Shown here: positions 22,351 through 35,697 of the stretch, one piece after another
How the letters are laid out: the number at the start of each line of letters is the position of its first letter
Position numbering within the stretch: the first letter of the stretch is position 1
Assembly (NCBI GenBank): GCA_035578905.1
Contig: JAQJVL010000542.1
Span: 310,001 to 374,000, forward strand
Length of the DNA stretch: 64,000 nt
Direction of reading: 5' to 3'
From: Stictocephala bisonia
Lineage: Eukaryota > Arthropoda > Insecta > Hemiptera > Membracidae
Position numbers and translations under genes: made by a program
Notes under the pieces: model-generated
Databases searched by the model: none
The model's input: only the letters and a program-made list of their open reading frames with translations
What the model was told of the DNA's origin: nothing

Positions 22351-24902
22351 CTTCCCCAAAAGAAAAAAAATTTAAAAAATTTTTTTTTTTTAAAAAGGGG
22401 GGGGGGGGGGGGGGGCCCCCCAAAAAAAAAAAATTTTTTTTTAAAAAAAAACCTTTTTAAAATTAAAAAATTTTTGAAAAAGGGGGGAAAAAAAAGGGGG
22501 GGGCCGAAAAAAACCCCCCAAAAAAGGGGAAATTTTTAAAAAAACCAAAACCCCCCCAATTTTTTTTTTTAAAAAAAAAAAACCAAATTTTGGGGTTTTT
22601 TAAAAAAAATTTTAAACCCCGGGGGGGGAAAAAACCCCCGGGTTTTTTTCCCCCCTTTTTTTCCCCCCAAAAATTTTCCCCCCCCCCTTTTTTTTCCCCA
22701 AAAAAAAACCCCCCCCCCTTTTTTTCCCCAAAAAACCCAGGGGGGGGGAACCCAAAAAAAAAAAAAAAAAAATTTTTTCCCCAAAAAAATTTTTTTCCGG
22801 AAAAAAATCCCAAAAAAAAAAATTTTTTTCCCTTAAAAAATTTGGGGGTTTTTTTTTTTCCCCCGGGGGGTTTTTTTTTTTCCCCCCAAACCCCCGGGGG
22901 TTTTTTAAAAAAAAGGAAAAAAAAACCCCAAAAGGGAAAAAATTTAAAAAAAATTTAAAACCCAAAAAAAAACCCCCAAAAAAAAAAAAAAAAAAATTTT
23001 TTTTAAAAGGGGAAATATTTTGGGTTTTTTTTAAAAAAATTTTAAAAAAAATTTATTTTGGGGTTTCCCCCCGGTTTTTTAAAATTAAATTTTTTAAAAT
23101 TAAAAAACCCTTTTTTCCCTTTTAAAGGAAAAAATTTTTTTCCCCCCCAAAAAAAAACCCCCAAAATTTTTTTTTTAAAAAAAAGTTTTTTTTTGGGGGC
23201 CCTTTTTAAAATTTTTTTTTTAAAAAAAAAAAAAACCAAAAAAAAAAAGGGAAATTTAAAAGAAAAAAAAAAATTTTTAAAAAAAATTTTTTTTAAAAAA
23301 AAAAAAGGGGGGGGGAAAAAAAAAAGGGAAAAAAAAAAAAAATTCCCCCCCCAAAAAACCTTTTTCCCCCCCCTTTTTTTTTTTAAAAAGGGTTTAAAGG
23401 AAAAAAAAAAGGGGGAAGGGGAAAAAAAAAGGGGGTTTTTTTAAAAATCGGAAAAGGGGGGTTTTTTCCCCTTTTTAAAAAAAAAAAAATTTTTTTTTTT
23501 TTAAAAAAAAAAAAAAACCCCCCCCAAAGGGGGCCCCCCAAAAAAAAAGGGGGGAAAAGCCAAACTTTTTTTTTAAAAACCCCCCCCCCAAAAAATAAAC
23601 CCCCCCCCAAAAAAACCCCCCCCCCGGGAAAAAAAAAAAACCCCCCCCCCCAAAAAAAAAAAAAAACCCCTTTTTTTTAAAAGGGGGGGGAAAAACCCAA
23701 CCTTTAAAAATTTTTTTAAAAATTTAAATTTTTTTAAAATTTAAAAAAAAAAAAAAAACCCCCCCCCAAAAACCCCAAAAAAAAAAATTTTTTTTAAAAA
23801 AAACCAAAAAAAAAAAAAAAAAAAAAAACCCCCCCCCCAAAAGGGGGGCCCCCCCCCTTTTTTTTTGGGGGGGGGAAAAAAAAATTTTTTCCCCCCGGGG
23901 GGGTTTTTTTTTAAAAACCCCCCGGGTTTTCCCCCCCCCCCCCCCCAAAAATTTGTGAAAAACCCCCAAAAAAAAAGGGGGGGAAAACCACAAACCCCCA
24001 AAAAAAATTTTTCCTTTTTTTGGGGGGGTTAAAAGGGGTTTTTCCCCCAAAAATTTTTTTTAAAAAAAAAAAAAAACCCCAAAAAAAAAAAGGGGAAAAA
24101 CCCAAAAAACCCCTTTTTTTTTTTTTTAAAAAAAAATTTCATTTGAAAAAAAAAAAGGGGGGGTTTTTTGGAAGAAAAAAAACCCCCCCCTTTTTTTTAA
24201 AAAAAACCCCCCTTTTTTTCCCCTAACCCGGTTTAAGGGGCCCAAAAATTTTTTTTTGGGGAAAAGGAAAAAAAAAAAGGGAATCCCAAATTTTAAAAAG
24301 GGCCCCCCAAAAAAAAAAGGAAAAAAACCCAAAAAATTTTTTCCCCTTTAAAAATTTCAAAAAAAAAAAAAATTTTTTTTTAAAAAAGGATTTTTTTGGA
24401 AGGGGGGGTTTTGGGTTTTGGCTAAATTCAAAGGTTTTTTTAAAAAAAGGGGGAAAAAAAAAAAAAAAAAAAAAAAATTTTCCCCCGGTAACCCCCCCTT
24501 TTTCCCAAAAATTTTAAAAAAAAAAATTTTTTTTAAAAAAACCAATTTTAAAAAAAAAAAACCCCCCAAAAAAAAAAATTTTTTCCCCCCCCCCAAAAAA
24601 AAAAACCGGGGTTTTTTAAAAAAAAAAGGGATTTTAAAAAAATTTTTAAAAAACCCTTTTTTTTTTTTTTTAAAAAACCCCCCTTTTTTTTTAAAAAAAA
24701 AATTTTTTGGGAAAATTTTTAAAAAAAATTTTTTTAAAAAAAAAATTTGGGCCCCCAAAAAAAATTTTTAAAAATTTCCCTTTTTTTGGGGGGGGGAAAC
24801 CCCCAAAAAAAACCCCCAAAAAAAAAAAAAAAGGGGGGGGAAAAAAAATTTTAAAAAGGGGGGGGCCCCCCCCCCCCCCCTTTTTTGTAAAACCTTTTTA
24901 AA

Positions 24903-24936
<34 letters not shown>

Positions 24937-25284
24937 TGGGTTTTTAAAAAAATTTTTTAAATTTTTTTTTTTTTTTTTTTCCCCCCAAATTTAAAAATTT
25001 GGAAAAATTTTTTTTTTTGGGGGGAAAAAAAAAAGGGAAAAATTTTTTAAAAAAAAATTTTTTTTAAATTTTTTTTTTTTTTTTTTGGGGGGGGGGGGGA
25101 AAAACCCCCCCCAAAAAGGGCCCCCCCAACCGGGGGGGCCCAACCGGGGGGGGAAAAAAAGGGGGGGAGGGAAAAAGGGGGGGGGAAAAAATTTTCCAGC
25201 TGGGAAAATAAAAAACTCCCCCTTTTTTTTCCCCCAAAAATTGGGACCCCCCGGGGGGGTTTTTGGGGGGGGGGGGAATTTAAG

Positions 25285-25321
<37 letters not shown>

Positions 25322-28300
25322 CCCCCCCCCCTCACCCGGGGGGGGAAAAAAAGCCCCCAAAGGGAAAAAATTTTTCCCCCCCGGGGGGGTAGGGGGGCCC
25401 CAGACTCCAACAGGGCCCGGCCGGGGGGAAGGGGCCCCCCGGGGGGGGGGGCCCCCCCGGGCCCCCTTTCCCCCCAAAACCAAAAAAAACCCCCCCAAAC
25501 AAAAAAAAAAAAAATTTAATAAAAAAAAAAAAAAAAAACCCCCTTTTTTTAAAAAAAAAAATTTTTTCCCCCCCAAAAAAGGGGGCCCAAAAAAAACCCC
25601 CCCCCAAAAAAAAGGGTTTTAAAAGGGGGCCGGGGGGGTTTCCCCAAAAAAAGGGAAACCCGGGCCAAAAGGACCCCCAATTTAAAAATGCAGAGCTTTG
25701 AGCGAACTCAGGGCCCGGGAAAAAAAAGAAAAAAAAAAAAAAAAAAACCCAAAAATTTTCCCCCAAAAAAAACCCCCAAAAAAATTTTTTTGGGAAAAAA
25801 AAAAAACCCAAAAAATTTTGGGGGGCCCAAAAAAAAAAAAACCCCCCCCGGGGGGGGGGGAAAAAAAATTTTAAAAAATCCCAAAAAAAAAAAGGGGGGG
25901 TTTTTTTTGGAAAAAAACCCCCGGGGGGAAAAAAAAAAAAAAAGGGCCTTTTGCGGGCCCTTTTCCAAACCCCCCCGGGTTGGGGGGGAAAAAAAAAAAA
26001 ATTTTAAAAAAACCCCTTTTGGGGGGGGAAAAAAAAACCCTTTTTTTTTCCCCCCAATTTTAAAAAAAAACAAAAAAATTTTAAAAAAAATTTTCCCGGG
26101 AAAAAATTTCCCCCTTTTTTTCCCCAAAAAAAGGGGCCCCCCCCCTTTTTTTTTTTAAAAAGGAAAGGGAAGGGGAAAAAAAAAAAGGGTTTAAAAGGGG
26201 GTTTTTTAATTTTTTTGGGTTTTAAATTTTTTTTGGGGAAAAAAATTTTGGGGGGAAATTTTTTCCCCTTTTCTTTTTGGGGTTAAAAAAAAATTTTTTT
26301 AATTTCCCAAAACCCCCGGGGAAAAAGCCCCAACCCCCAAAAAAAACCCCCCCCCCAAAAAACCCCCCCCCCCCAAACCCCGGGGAAAACCCCCACCTTT
26401 TCCCCCCCCCCAAAAACCCCCCCCCAAAAATTTTTAAATTCCCCCCCCTTGCCTGGCCCCCCAAGGGGCCCCAAAAAATTCCCAAAACCCCCAAAAAGGG
26501 GGGGCCCCCCCCCAAAAACCCCCCCCCCCCAAAAAAAAAAGGGCCCCCCCAAAAAAACCCAAACCCCCTTTTCCCCCCCCCCGGGGGGGCCCCCCCCCCC
26601 CCGGGGAACTTCCGGGGGAACCCCCCCTTTTTTTAAAAAAACCCCCGGGGGGGTTTTTTAAACCCCCCCAAAAGGGGGAAAAAAAGGGGGTTTTTTTAAA
26701 AAACCCCCCCCCCAAAAAAAAAAAAAAGGGGAAAAAATTGGGGGGGCCCCTTTTTTTTGGGGTTTTTTTTTGGAAAACCCCTTTTTTTTGAATGGGAAAA
26801 TTTTTTTAAACCGGGCCCGGGGCCCCCCCAAAACCCAATAACCCCCCCCAAAAAAAAAGGGGGGAAAAATTAAAATTTTGGGGGCCCTAAATTTAAAAAA
26901 ACCCCCCAAAAAAAAATTTTAAAAAAGGGAAAAATTTTTTTTTCGGGGGGGGGAAGGAAAAAAATTTTTTTTCCCCCCCAAAAAAAAATTTTTAAAGGGG
27001 GCCCCTTTTTCCCCCAAAAAAAGGAAAAAATTTTTTTTAAATTTTTTTTTTGGGGAAAATTTTTTAAAAAAAAAAACCCAAAAAACCCCAAAAGGGGGAA
27101 AAAATTTTTTTAAAAAAAATTTTAAAAAATTTTTTTTAAAAAAGGCCGGGAAAAAAAGGGGGGGAAAAAAATTTTTTTTGGGCCCCAAAAATTTTAACTT
27201 CCCCCCAAAAAAACCCCTTTTTTTTGGGTTAAGGGGCCCCTTTTCCCCCCCTTGGGGGGAAAAAATTTTAAAAAAAAACCCCCCCCCAAAAACCCCTTTC
27301 CCCTTTTTTGGGGGGAAAAACCAAAAATTTTTTCCCCCCCAAAAAATTTAAAAAGGGGGGTTTTTCCCAAAAAAAATTTTGGGGCCAAAAATTTTTTTTT
27401 TTTTCTTAAAACCCCTTTACTTTTTTAAAAAAAAAAAAAAAATTTTTTAAAAAAACCCTTTGAAAAAAAAATTTTAAAAAAAACCTTTTTTTTTAAAAAA
27501 AAAAAAACCAAAAAAAAATTTTTGGGGGGGAAAAAAAAAAAAACCCAATTTTTTTAAAAATTTTAAAAAAAAAAAAGGGGTTAAATTTTTTTTAAAAAAC
27601 CCCCCAAAAAAAAAAATTTTAAAAAAAAAAAACAGGCCCGGGAAAAAAAAAAAGGAAAATTTTAAAAAGGTTTTTAAAAAAAAATTTCCCCCCCCTTAAA
27701 TTTTCCCCCCAAAAAAAAAATTTTTTTTTTTAACCAAAAAAAATTTTTTTTTTTTTTAAAAATTTTTAAAAAAAAATTTCCCAATTTTGGGGGAAATTTA
27801 AAATTTTTTTTTTTTTTTTTTGGGGGAAAAACTTTCCCAAAAAAAATTCCCAAAAAACCCAAAAAAAAAAAAAAAAAATTTTTTAAAATTTTCCCCCTTT
27901 GGGGGAAAAAGGGAAAAAGGGGGGTTTTTTTTTTAAAAAAAAAATTTTTTAAAAAAAAAATTTTTTGGGTTTTTTTTGGGAAAAATTTTTTAAAAAACCC
28001 CCCTTTTGGGGGCCCCCCAAAAAAAAAAAAAAAAAAAGGTTTTAAAAAAAAAAGAACCCCCCTTTTTTCAAAAAAACCCCCCCCAAAAAAATTTTTTTTT
28101 TAAAAAAAAAAAAGCCTTTAAAAAAAGGGGGGGGGCCCTTTTCCCCTCTTTAAAAAAAGGGGTTTTTTTTTTTGGAAAAAAAAAGGGGGGGGGAAAAAAA
28201 CTTAAAAAAATTGCCGAAAAAAAAAACCCCCCCCCCAAAAAAAAAAAAAAAAAAATTTTTAAAAAAAAATTCCCCGGGGAAAAAGGGGAAAATTTTAAAA

Positions 28301-28531
28301 AAACCCCCCCGGGGGGGAAAAAAAAAATTAAAGGTTTAAAAAAAGGGGAAAAAAAAAAATTTTCCCGGGCCCCCAAATTTTTCCCCGGGCAATTCCCTTT
28401 TCCCCCAAAAAACCCCCGGGGGGGGAAAAAGGGGGGAAAAAACCAAAAAAATTTTTTGGGGGGGGGAAAACCAAAAATTTTTTTAAATTTTTTGGGGGGG
28501 AAAAAAAAACCTGGGGAAAAAATTAAAAAGG

Positions 28532-28563
<32 letters not shown>

Positions 28564-29458
28564 CTTTTTTTCCGGAAAAAAAAATTTTAAAAAAAAAAAG
28601 GGGGGGGGGCCCCCCTTAAAATTTTTTTTGGGGGGGGGGGGGGGGGGTTTTAAACCCCCTTTTTTAAAAAAAAAAATTTTAAAAATTTCCCCCCTTTAAA
28701 AAAAAAAAAAATAAAAAAAAAAAAAAAAATAAAAACCCCAAAAAAATTTTTTCCCAAAAAATTTTTTTTTTTTAAAAAAAAAAAAAGGGTTTTTTTTTTA
28801 AATAAAGGGGGGGCCTTTAAAAAAAAAAAAAAAAAAAAACCCCCCCCCCCAAAATTTTTTAAAAAAACCCAAAAAATTTAAAAATTTTAAAATTTTTTTA
28901 AAAAGGGGGGAAAAAAAAAAAAAAAAAAAGGGGGGGGGAAAAAAAAAACCCCCAAAAAAAAACCCCCTTTTTAAAAAAAATTTTTTTTTTTTTTTTCCCC
29001 CCCCCTTTTTAAAAAAAGGGTTTCCCCCCCGGGGCTTAAAGGAAAATTTTTTTTGGGGGGGGTTTTTGGTCCCCTTTTTGGGGGAAAAAATTTTTTTCCC
29101 GCCCCCCAAAAAAAAAAACCCCCCCCCAAAAGGGGGGCCCCCAAGGGGGTTTTTTCCCCCGGCCCCGGTTTTTTTAGGCCCCCAAAAATTTTTTTAAAAA
29201 AAAAACCCCCCCCAAAACCCCAAAAAGGGGAAAAAAAAAAAAAAGGGGAAAAAATTTTTAAAAAAAAAATTTTTAAATTTTTTTTCCCCCCCCCCCCCCT
29301 TTTTTTTTAAATTTTTTTTGGGGGGGTTTTTTTAATTGGGTTTTTAAAAAAAATTTTAAAATAAAAAAAAAAAAAAAAAAAAATTTTTTAAACCCCCCCC
29401 GGAACCCCCAAAAAAAAAAAAAAAAACAAAAACCCTTTTTTGGTTTTTTTTTTTTTTT

Positions 29459-29525
<67 letters not shown>

Positions 29526-29801
29526 AAAAAAACAAATTTCCGGGAAAAAAAAAAAAAAAAAAAAAAATTTTTTTTTAAAAAAAATTTTTTATTTTTTTTT
29601 TTTTTTTTTTTTTTTTTTTGGAAACCTTTTTTAAAGGGGGGGAAAAAAAAAATTTTTTCCGGGGGTTAAAAAAAGGGGCCAATTTTTTGGGGGGGGGTTT
29701 TAAAAAAACCCCCAAAAAATTTTTTTGGGGGGGTTTTTTTTTGGGGGGGAAAAAATTTTTCCCCTTTTTAAAACCCCGGGGGGGTTTTTTTTTTTTTTGG
29801 G

Positions 29802-29832
<31 letters not shown>

Positions 29833-32800
29833 TTAAACCCCAAAAAGGGAAAAAAAAGGGGGGAAAAAATTTTCCCCCCCCCCCCAAAAAAAACCCCCCC
29901 AAAAAAAATTTTTTTCCCCAAAACCCCGGCCCCCCCCAAAAAAAAAAAAACCCCCAAAAAAAAAATTTTTTTTAAAAGGGGAAAAGGAAAAAATTTTTTT
30001 CCCCCCAAAAAAAGGGCCGCCCCTTTTTTTAAATTTCCCCAAATTTTTAAAATTTTTTAAAAAAAAAAAAAAAAATTTTTAAAAAAAATTTTTTTCCCAA
30101 AAAAAAATTTCCCCCCAAATTTTTTAAAAAAAAAAAACCCCCCAAAAAAGGGGGGGGGGAAAAAAAAGGGGTTTTTTTTTTAAAAAAAAAAACTTTCCCA
30201 AACCCCAAAAAAAAAACCCCAAAAAAAAAAAGGGGTTTTTAAAAAAATTAAAAAAAATTTTTTTTTAAATTTTAAAAAAAAAAATTTTTTAAACCTTCCT
30301 TTTTCCCCCTTTTAACCCCTTAAATTTTTTCTTCCCCCCAAAAAAATTTTTTGAAATTTTTTTTAAAAAAAAAAAATTTTTTTTTCCCCCAAAAAATTTT
30401 TTTTAAAAACCCCCCCCCCAAAAAAAAAAAAAAAAAAGGGGTTTTTTTTTTTAAAAAAAAAAACCCCCAAAATTACCTTTTTTAAAAATTTTTTTTGGGG
30501 TTTTTTTTGGGGGAATTTAAAATTTTTTTTAAAAAAAAAAATCCCAAAATTTTTAAAAAAAAAAATTTAAATTTTTTAAAAAACCCCCCAAAAAAAAATT
30601 TTTTTTGGGTTTTTCCCCAAAAAAAAAAAAAAAATTTTTTTTAAAAAAAAAACCAACCCTTTTGGGTTTTTTTTTTTTTAAAAAAAAAAAAAAAGGAAAA
30701 GGGGGTTTTAAAAAATTTTTTTTAAAAAAAAAAAAAACCAAAAATAATTTTTTTTTGGGGGGAAAAAAAAATTTTTTGGGGTTTAACCAAAATTTTTTAA
30801 AAATTTTAAATTTTTTTTAAAATTTAAAATTTTTTTTTTTTGGCCCAAAAATTTTTTTTTTTTTTTGAACCGGGAAAAAAAAAAAAAAAACAAATTTAAA
30901 AATAAATTTTTTTTTTTTAAAATTTAAAAAATTGGTTTAAAAACCCCCCCTTTTCCCACCAACCCCTTTTTTTTTTTTTTAAAAAAATTTTTTTTTTTTT
31001 AAATTTTTTTTTAAAAAACCTTTTTTTTTTTTTTTAAATTTTCCATTTTTTTTTTTAAAAAATTTTTCCCTTTTTCCCCCCCTTTTTTTCCCCCAAATTT
31101 CCCCCAATTTTTTAAAAAAATTTTTTGGAAAAAATTAAAAAAACCCTTTTCCCTTTTTTCCCCCCCCCCCCCCAAAACCCCCCCCCAAAAACTTTTTTCC
31201 CCCCCCCATTTTCCCCCCCCTTTTTTTTTCCCCCCAAATTTTTTTTTTTTCCCCTTTTTTCCCCCCCAAAATTTTTAAAACCCCCCTTTTTTTTTTTTAA
31301 AAAAAAAAAAAAATTTTGGGGGGGGAAAAATTTTTTTTTTTTTTGGGGGGGAAAAATTTTTTTTTTTTGAAAAAGGGGGAAAAATTTTTTTAAAAACCGG
31401 GGTTTTAAATTTTTTTTTTTCTTTTAAAAATTTTTTTAAAAAAAAAATTTTAAAAATTTTTAAAATTTTTTTTTTTTTTAAAAAAAATTTAAAAAAAAAT
31501 TTTTAAAAAAAAAAATAAAAAAAAAACCCTTTCCCCTTTTTTTTGGAAAAAATTTTTTTTTAAATTTTTTTTTTTAAAGGGGGCCCTTTTTTTTGGGAAA
31601 AAAAATTTTTGCCCCCAAAAAATTTTTTTTTTTTTTTTTTTTAAAAAAAACCCCCCTTTTTTTCCCTTTTTGGGCCTTGGGTTTTGGGTTTTTTAAAAAA
31701 AAATTTTTTTTAAAAATTTTAAAAAGGGTTTTTTTTAAAAAAAAAACCCCCCCCAATTTTCGTTAAAAAATTTTTTTTTTTTTAAAAAAAAGGGTTTTTT
31801 TTGGGGGGTTTTTTGGAAACCCAAAAGGGAAAAATTTTAAATTTAATTTTAAAAAAAAAAAAAATTTAAAAATTTTCCCTTTTTTTAACCCCCTTTTTTT
31901 TAAAAATTTTAAAAAGGGCCAAAATTTAAAAAAAAATTTTTTTCCTGTAAAAAAAATTTTTTTTTTAAACCAAAATTCTTAAAAAAAAAAAATTTTAAAA
32001 AAAAATTTAAAAAAAATTTTTTTAAAACCCCCCCAAAAATTAAAAACCCCAAAAAAAAAAAAAAATTTTTCCCCCAAAAAAAAAAAAAGAAAACCCAAAA
32101 AATTTTAATTTTTCCCCCTTTAAATTTTAAAAAAAAATTTTTTGAATTTTTTTTTAAAATTTTTTTCCAATTTTTTTAAAAAAAAAAAGGGGAAAAAAAC
32201 TTTTCCCGGGCCCCCCGGGAAAAGGGGAAAAAAAAAATTTTTTTAAATTTTTGGGAAAAAAAAAAATTTTAAAAAACCCCCCAAAAAAAAATTTTTTTTT
32301 TTTTTTAAAAAAAAATTTTTTTTTTAAATTTTTAAAAAAAAGTTTTTTTAAAAAAAAAAAAAAAAAAAAAAATTTTTAAAAAAAAAAAAATTTTTTAAAA
32401 ATTTTAAATTTTTTAAAAAAAAAAAAAACCAAAAAAAAAAAAAAAAAAAAAAATTTTTTAAAAAAAAAATTTTTTTTTAAAAAAAAAAATTTTTTTCCCC
32501 AAAAACCTTTTAAAAATTTTTTTTTTTTAAAAAATTTTTTAAAAAATTTTTTTTTTTAAAAAAAATTTTTTTAAAAAAATTTTTAAAAAAAAAAATTTTT
32601 TTTTAAAAAAAAAAATTTTTTAAAAAAAAAAAACCAAAAAAAAATTTTTTGGAAAAAAAAAAAAACTTCATTCCCCTTTTTTAAAAAGGAAAAAAACCAA
32701 AATTTTTAAAAATTTAAAAATTCCCAATTAAAAAAAAACCCTTTAAAAATTTTTTAAATTTTTTAAATTTTTTCCAAAAAAAAAAAAAATTTTTTTTAAA

Positions 32801-33365
32801 AACCTTTAAAAAAAATTTTTTAAAAAAAACCCTTTTTTTAAAAAAAAACCCTTTAAAAAATTTTTTTTGGGGTTTTTTAAAAAAAAATTTTTTAAAAAAA
32901 ACCCCAAAAAAATTTTTTTTGAAAATTAAAAACCAAAAAAAATTAAAAAAAAAAAATAAATTTTTTTAAAAAAAAAATTTTTTTTTAAAAAAAACCAAAA
33001 CCCCCCAAAAAAATTTTTTTTAAAAAAACCCCCCAAAAAAAAAAAAAAACCCCTTTTTAAAAAAAAATTTTTTTAAAAAAAAAAAAAAAAAATTTAATTT
33101 AAAAAAGTTTGGAAAAAATTTAAAAAATTTTTAAAAATTTTCAAAAAAATTTTTTGGGGTTTTAATTAAAAAGGGGGGAAAAACCCCCCCCCGTTAAAAA
33201 ATTTTTTTTTTTTTTTTTTTTTTCCCTTTTTAAAAAAATTTTTTAAAAAGGGGGTTTTTTTTTAAATTTTTTTTTAAAAAATTTAAAAAAAAAATTTTAA
33301 AATTTTTCCCGGAATTTTTGGGGGGGTTTTTTTTTTTTTTTTTTTAAAAAAAAATTTTAAAACCC
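22351..33365. other. Homopolymer-smeared block, probable assembly artefact
   Basis: Nearly all of this sequence consists of runs of three or more identical bases, with very few singletons, in both strands equally. The transition is abrupt inside a LINE coding sequence on the left and inside a BEL/Pao relic on the right. All open frames here consist of F, K, G, P and N because homopolymer codons dominate; none is a gene. A few islands of normal complexity survive, for example 25,687-25,715 (GCAGAGCTTTGAGCGAACTC) and near 25,400-25,420. I take it as failed consensus of low-quality long reads, not biological sequence. Real content, including further exons, may be hidden. Confidence 0.9.
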
Positions 33366-33742
33366 CTTATTAAGTTCTTACTTTTCCATCACAGATTGGT
33401 AGAGGATTATCACTTCCAGTAAGTTCGCCTTGCTCTAACAGTTTATTATGTCTTTTTACAGGTTGCAAACACTCACCAACCTGAACTTGTCTTAAATAAA
33501 ACCAAGCCTGTTTTACAGTCACTTTTTTAATTGTCACTGCCAATCAAAACAATATCTCCTCTCATGTTATTTAGTTTTGTTGTTTTATTCCTGATTCGTA
33601 ACAATCCTCTATGATCCGAGTTAAAATCAAACTCCTAAATATTTTGTTGAAATCTTCTTTAAATTTTGCTTCATATTGCAATTTCTGCTTAAGATTAACA
33701 GTCTCTAACACATCAAATTCAGGCATTCCACTTTCTTTTATA

Positions 33743-34769
33743 CAGGTAGTCCTCGTTATACGCGGTAGATACGTTCTGCCTAAGCGCCGCTTATAACGAA
33801 ACCGCGTATAACGAGTCGGAGCTAAAGCGGGTTACGCCACTGTAGCCACGCCTACTGCTTATTAGTACTGTACGCAATTCAAACTACAATATCGTAAGAT
33901 TAATCAAAAGATTAATTAATTGTTTTGGAAATATAATAAAAATGTAGGCCTATTATAATTCATCAACACCTTTTATTGAATTCAAATTTGACTACTACAT
34001 GAACAAACAAAATAAGAACATACAGTATAAATGTATATAGGCATACTTTAATTAAAAATTAAATTCAAAGAGAAAAGGATAATAATACAGTAATAAAAGT
34101 ACTGTACAGTACATAACTAAAAAAGTACATCATATACAGTAGTTCAATCTTTTGATGTGCCTGCCACTGGACTGGGAGGGTCAGACTGCCCGCCTTTGTT
34201 TAGGTCTGACGTCTGCTTACCAGGTGTTTGTACCTTTTCAGCTGTTTGGGAGAAAAATTTCTTAATCGAGAGCTGGTTGTTGTTTTTAATTTATTTTTTA
34301 TATAGTTCACGATAACACTTAATCACATTTCTCAACTTCCCTTTTAACTTAGCACTCCTCGTGTCATCTGGGTCATTCTCTTCAAAATAATTTAAAGCGT
34401 TATTAATCATACAGAAAGCCTCTGCCATTCCTTTACTAGTCAAGGTTTTAACACTTTCAGGTTCTTCTTCCTTATCGGATCCTTCAGAAAACCTATCATC
34501 TTCTATTGTTAATAGGTCTTCGGTACTTAGCTATTCTTGTAGTGTAATCAATTCATCAACATCCGCTTCATCTACGTCTGTGAATCCCACACGCTGTGCC
34601 ATATCCACAATATCTTTTGACGTTGTTCTGACATTTTCAGTCATTTCTACATCATATTTGACGATTTCTGGCCACAATGTGGAATGTTGGAATGTTGGTG
34701 GGGGGTCCGGCCCATCCGCGTATAAGCGAAACCGCGTGAATCGGGACCGCGTATAACGAGGACTACCTG
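33743..34769 (-). mobile_element. Tigger/pogo-derived element with TA target duplication
   Basis: Terminal inverted repeats CAGGTAGTCCTCGTTATACG at both ends are followed by CGG, are flanked by TA on each side, and are supplemented by further inverted CCGCGTATAAC motifs inside the ends. That is the layout of Tc1/mariner-pogo elements. Only the C-terminal part of the transposase remains, so the element is internally deleted and non-autonomous. It lies inside the BEL/Pao relic and so is younger than it. Confidence 0.9.
34144..34700 (-). pseudogene. C-terminal fragment of Tigger (jerky-like) transposase
   Basis: Reads STLWPEIVKYDVEMTENVR, IVDMAQRVGFTDVDEADVDE and, after an in-frame TAG near 34,533, LSTEDLLTIEDDRFSEGSDK and MIKCYRELYKK-like sequence ending in VAGTSKD. 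Acidic C-terminal tails of this kind follow the DDE domain in Tigger transposases. No catalytic domain remains. Confidence 0.75.
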
Positions 34770-34784
34770 TACCTTGAATTAACA

Positions 34785-35265
34785 ATTATGGAGTGATAAG
34801 AGTTGGTTCTGCCTAGGAATCAGTATGACATATAATTTAAGGCCCTCTCACAATGACACAGCATTGTTTCCATTTCAATATATGAAATAGTTGATTTCTT
34901 GGTGTCTTTCCTTAGAAGGCGTTTCATCAGTCTTATCAAGTGCTCCCACCATCCACACCACCATGCGGCTGTTGGAGGATTGAACTTCCAAGTATTTCTA
35001 TTTATGTTACAATACTCAATATCTTTGTCACATTCAATATTTTAAACCGAATTTGCTGTCCCACAAAAGCTGGTACATTGATCGTCATGTACGGTAACTG
35101 GTCTTCCACGCCCGGCAATGAAATGCCGTAAAGCCATTACGAAACCCTGTGAGAAAAGTGACTGTACTAGTTCTAGATGGATAGCTCGCACTACTGCACA
35201 CGTAAACAGGCAAATCCGTGTATTCTTACCTGAATTAAAATATACTGATTAATTTCAAAATGATG
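34785..35265 (-). pseudogene. BEL/Pao integrase fragment
   Basis: Reads ICLFTCAVVRAIHLELV, then FVMALRHFIAGRGRPVTVHD (second catalytic Asp region) and KFNPPTAAWWCGWWEHLIRL (catalytic Glu in the WE pair), the core signature of Pao integrases. Several stops occur. It catalysed insertion of the cDNA copy in the ancestral element. Confidence 0.8.
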
Positions 35266-35389
35266 CCGACCTTAAGTTTCAATTACTGTTCATTGGATCA
35301 TCAATACTAATTAGATCCGATCTTTATAGATCAGAAACATTCATGCTGTTTATTAACATGCTAGACACAAGCATTCCTGTGCCCTGTAC

Positions 35390-35697
35390 TTTATTATGTT
35401 GCAGTGGAAGTTAACCTGAAATTGTCCACCCAAACACAGTTTCAATAGCCACAAGATTAGTATAGAAGGAAGTATACATTTTCTTATACTTCCTGTAAAT
35501 AATGAATCAGCATGATCTGTTCCTATCAACAAATCTATAGAAACTCCCTCATTCAGAACATTATGTTTAGGAATGCCAGAATTTTTCATTTCATTCCATG
35601 GTCCCTTTGGTACTGTTGGTAAATCTTTACAAATCATATCTTGACTTAAAGCTCCAATCATATGTGTGTTGTTGTCCACTAAAACTGCGCTGTGCAC
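35390..35697 (-). pseudogene. BEL/Pao protease fragment
   Basis: Reads MICKDLPTVPKGPWNEMKNS and VSIDLLIGTDHADSLFTG, matching the region around and after the IDLLIGAD motif of Pao aspartic proteases. The active-site DTG upstream is cut off by the insertion beginning near 35,698. Confidence 0.75.

Noticed and set aside
22463..31756. Dozens of open frames rich in F, K, G and P, some over 150 codons
   Set aside because: They are translations of homopolymer runs in the smeared block, appear on both strands at once, and contain no protein-like complexity.
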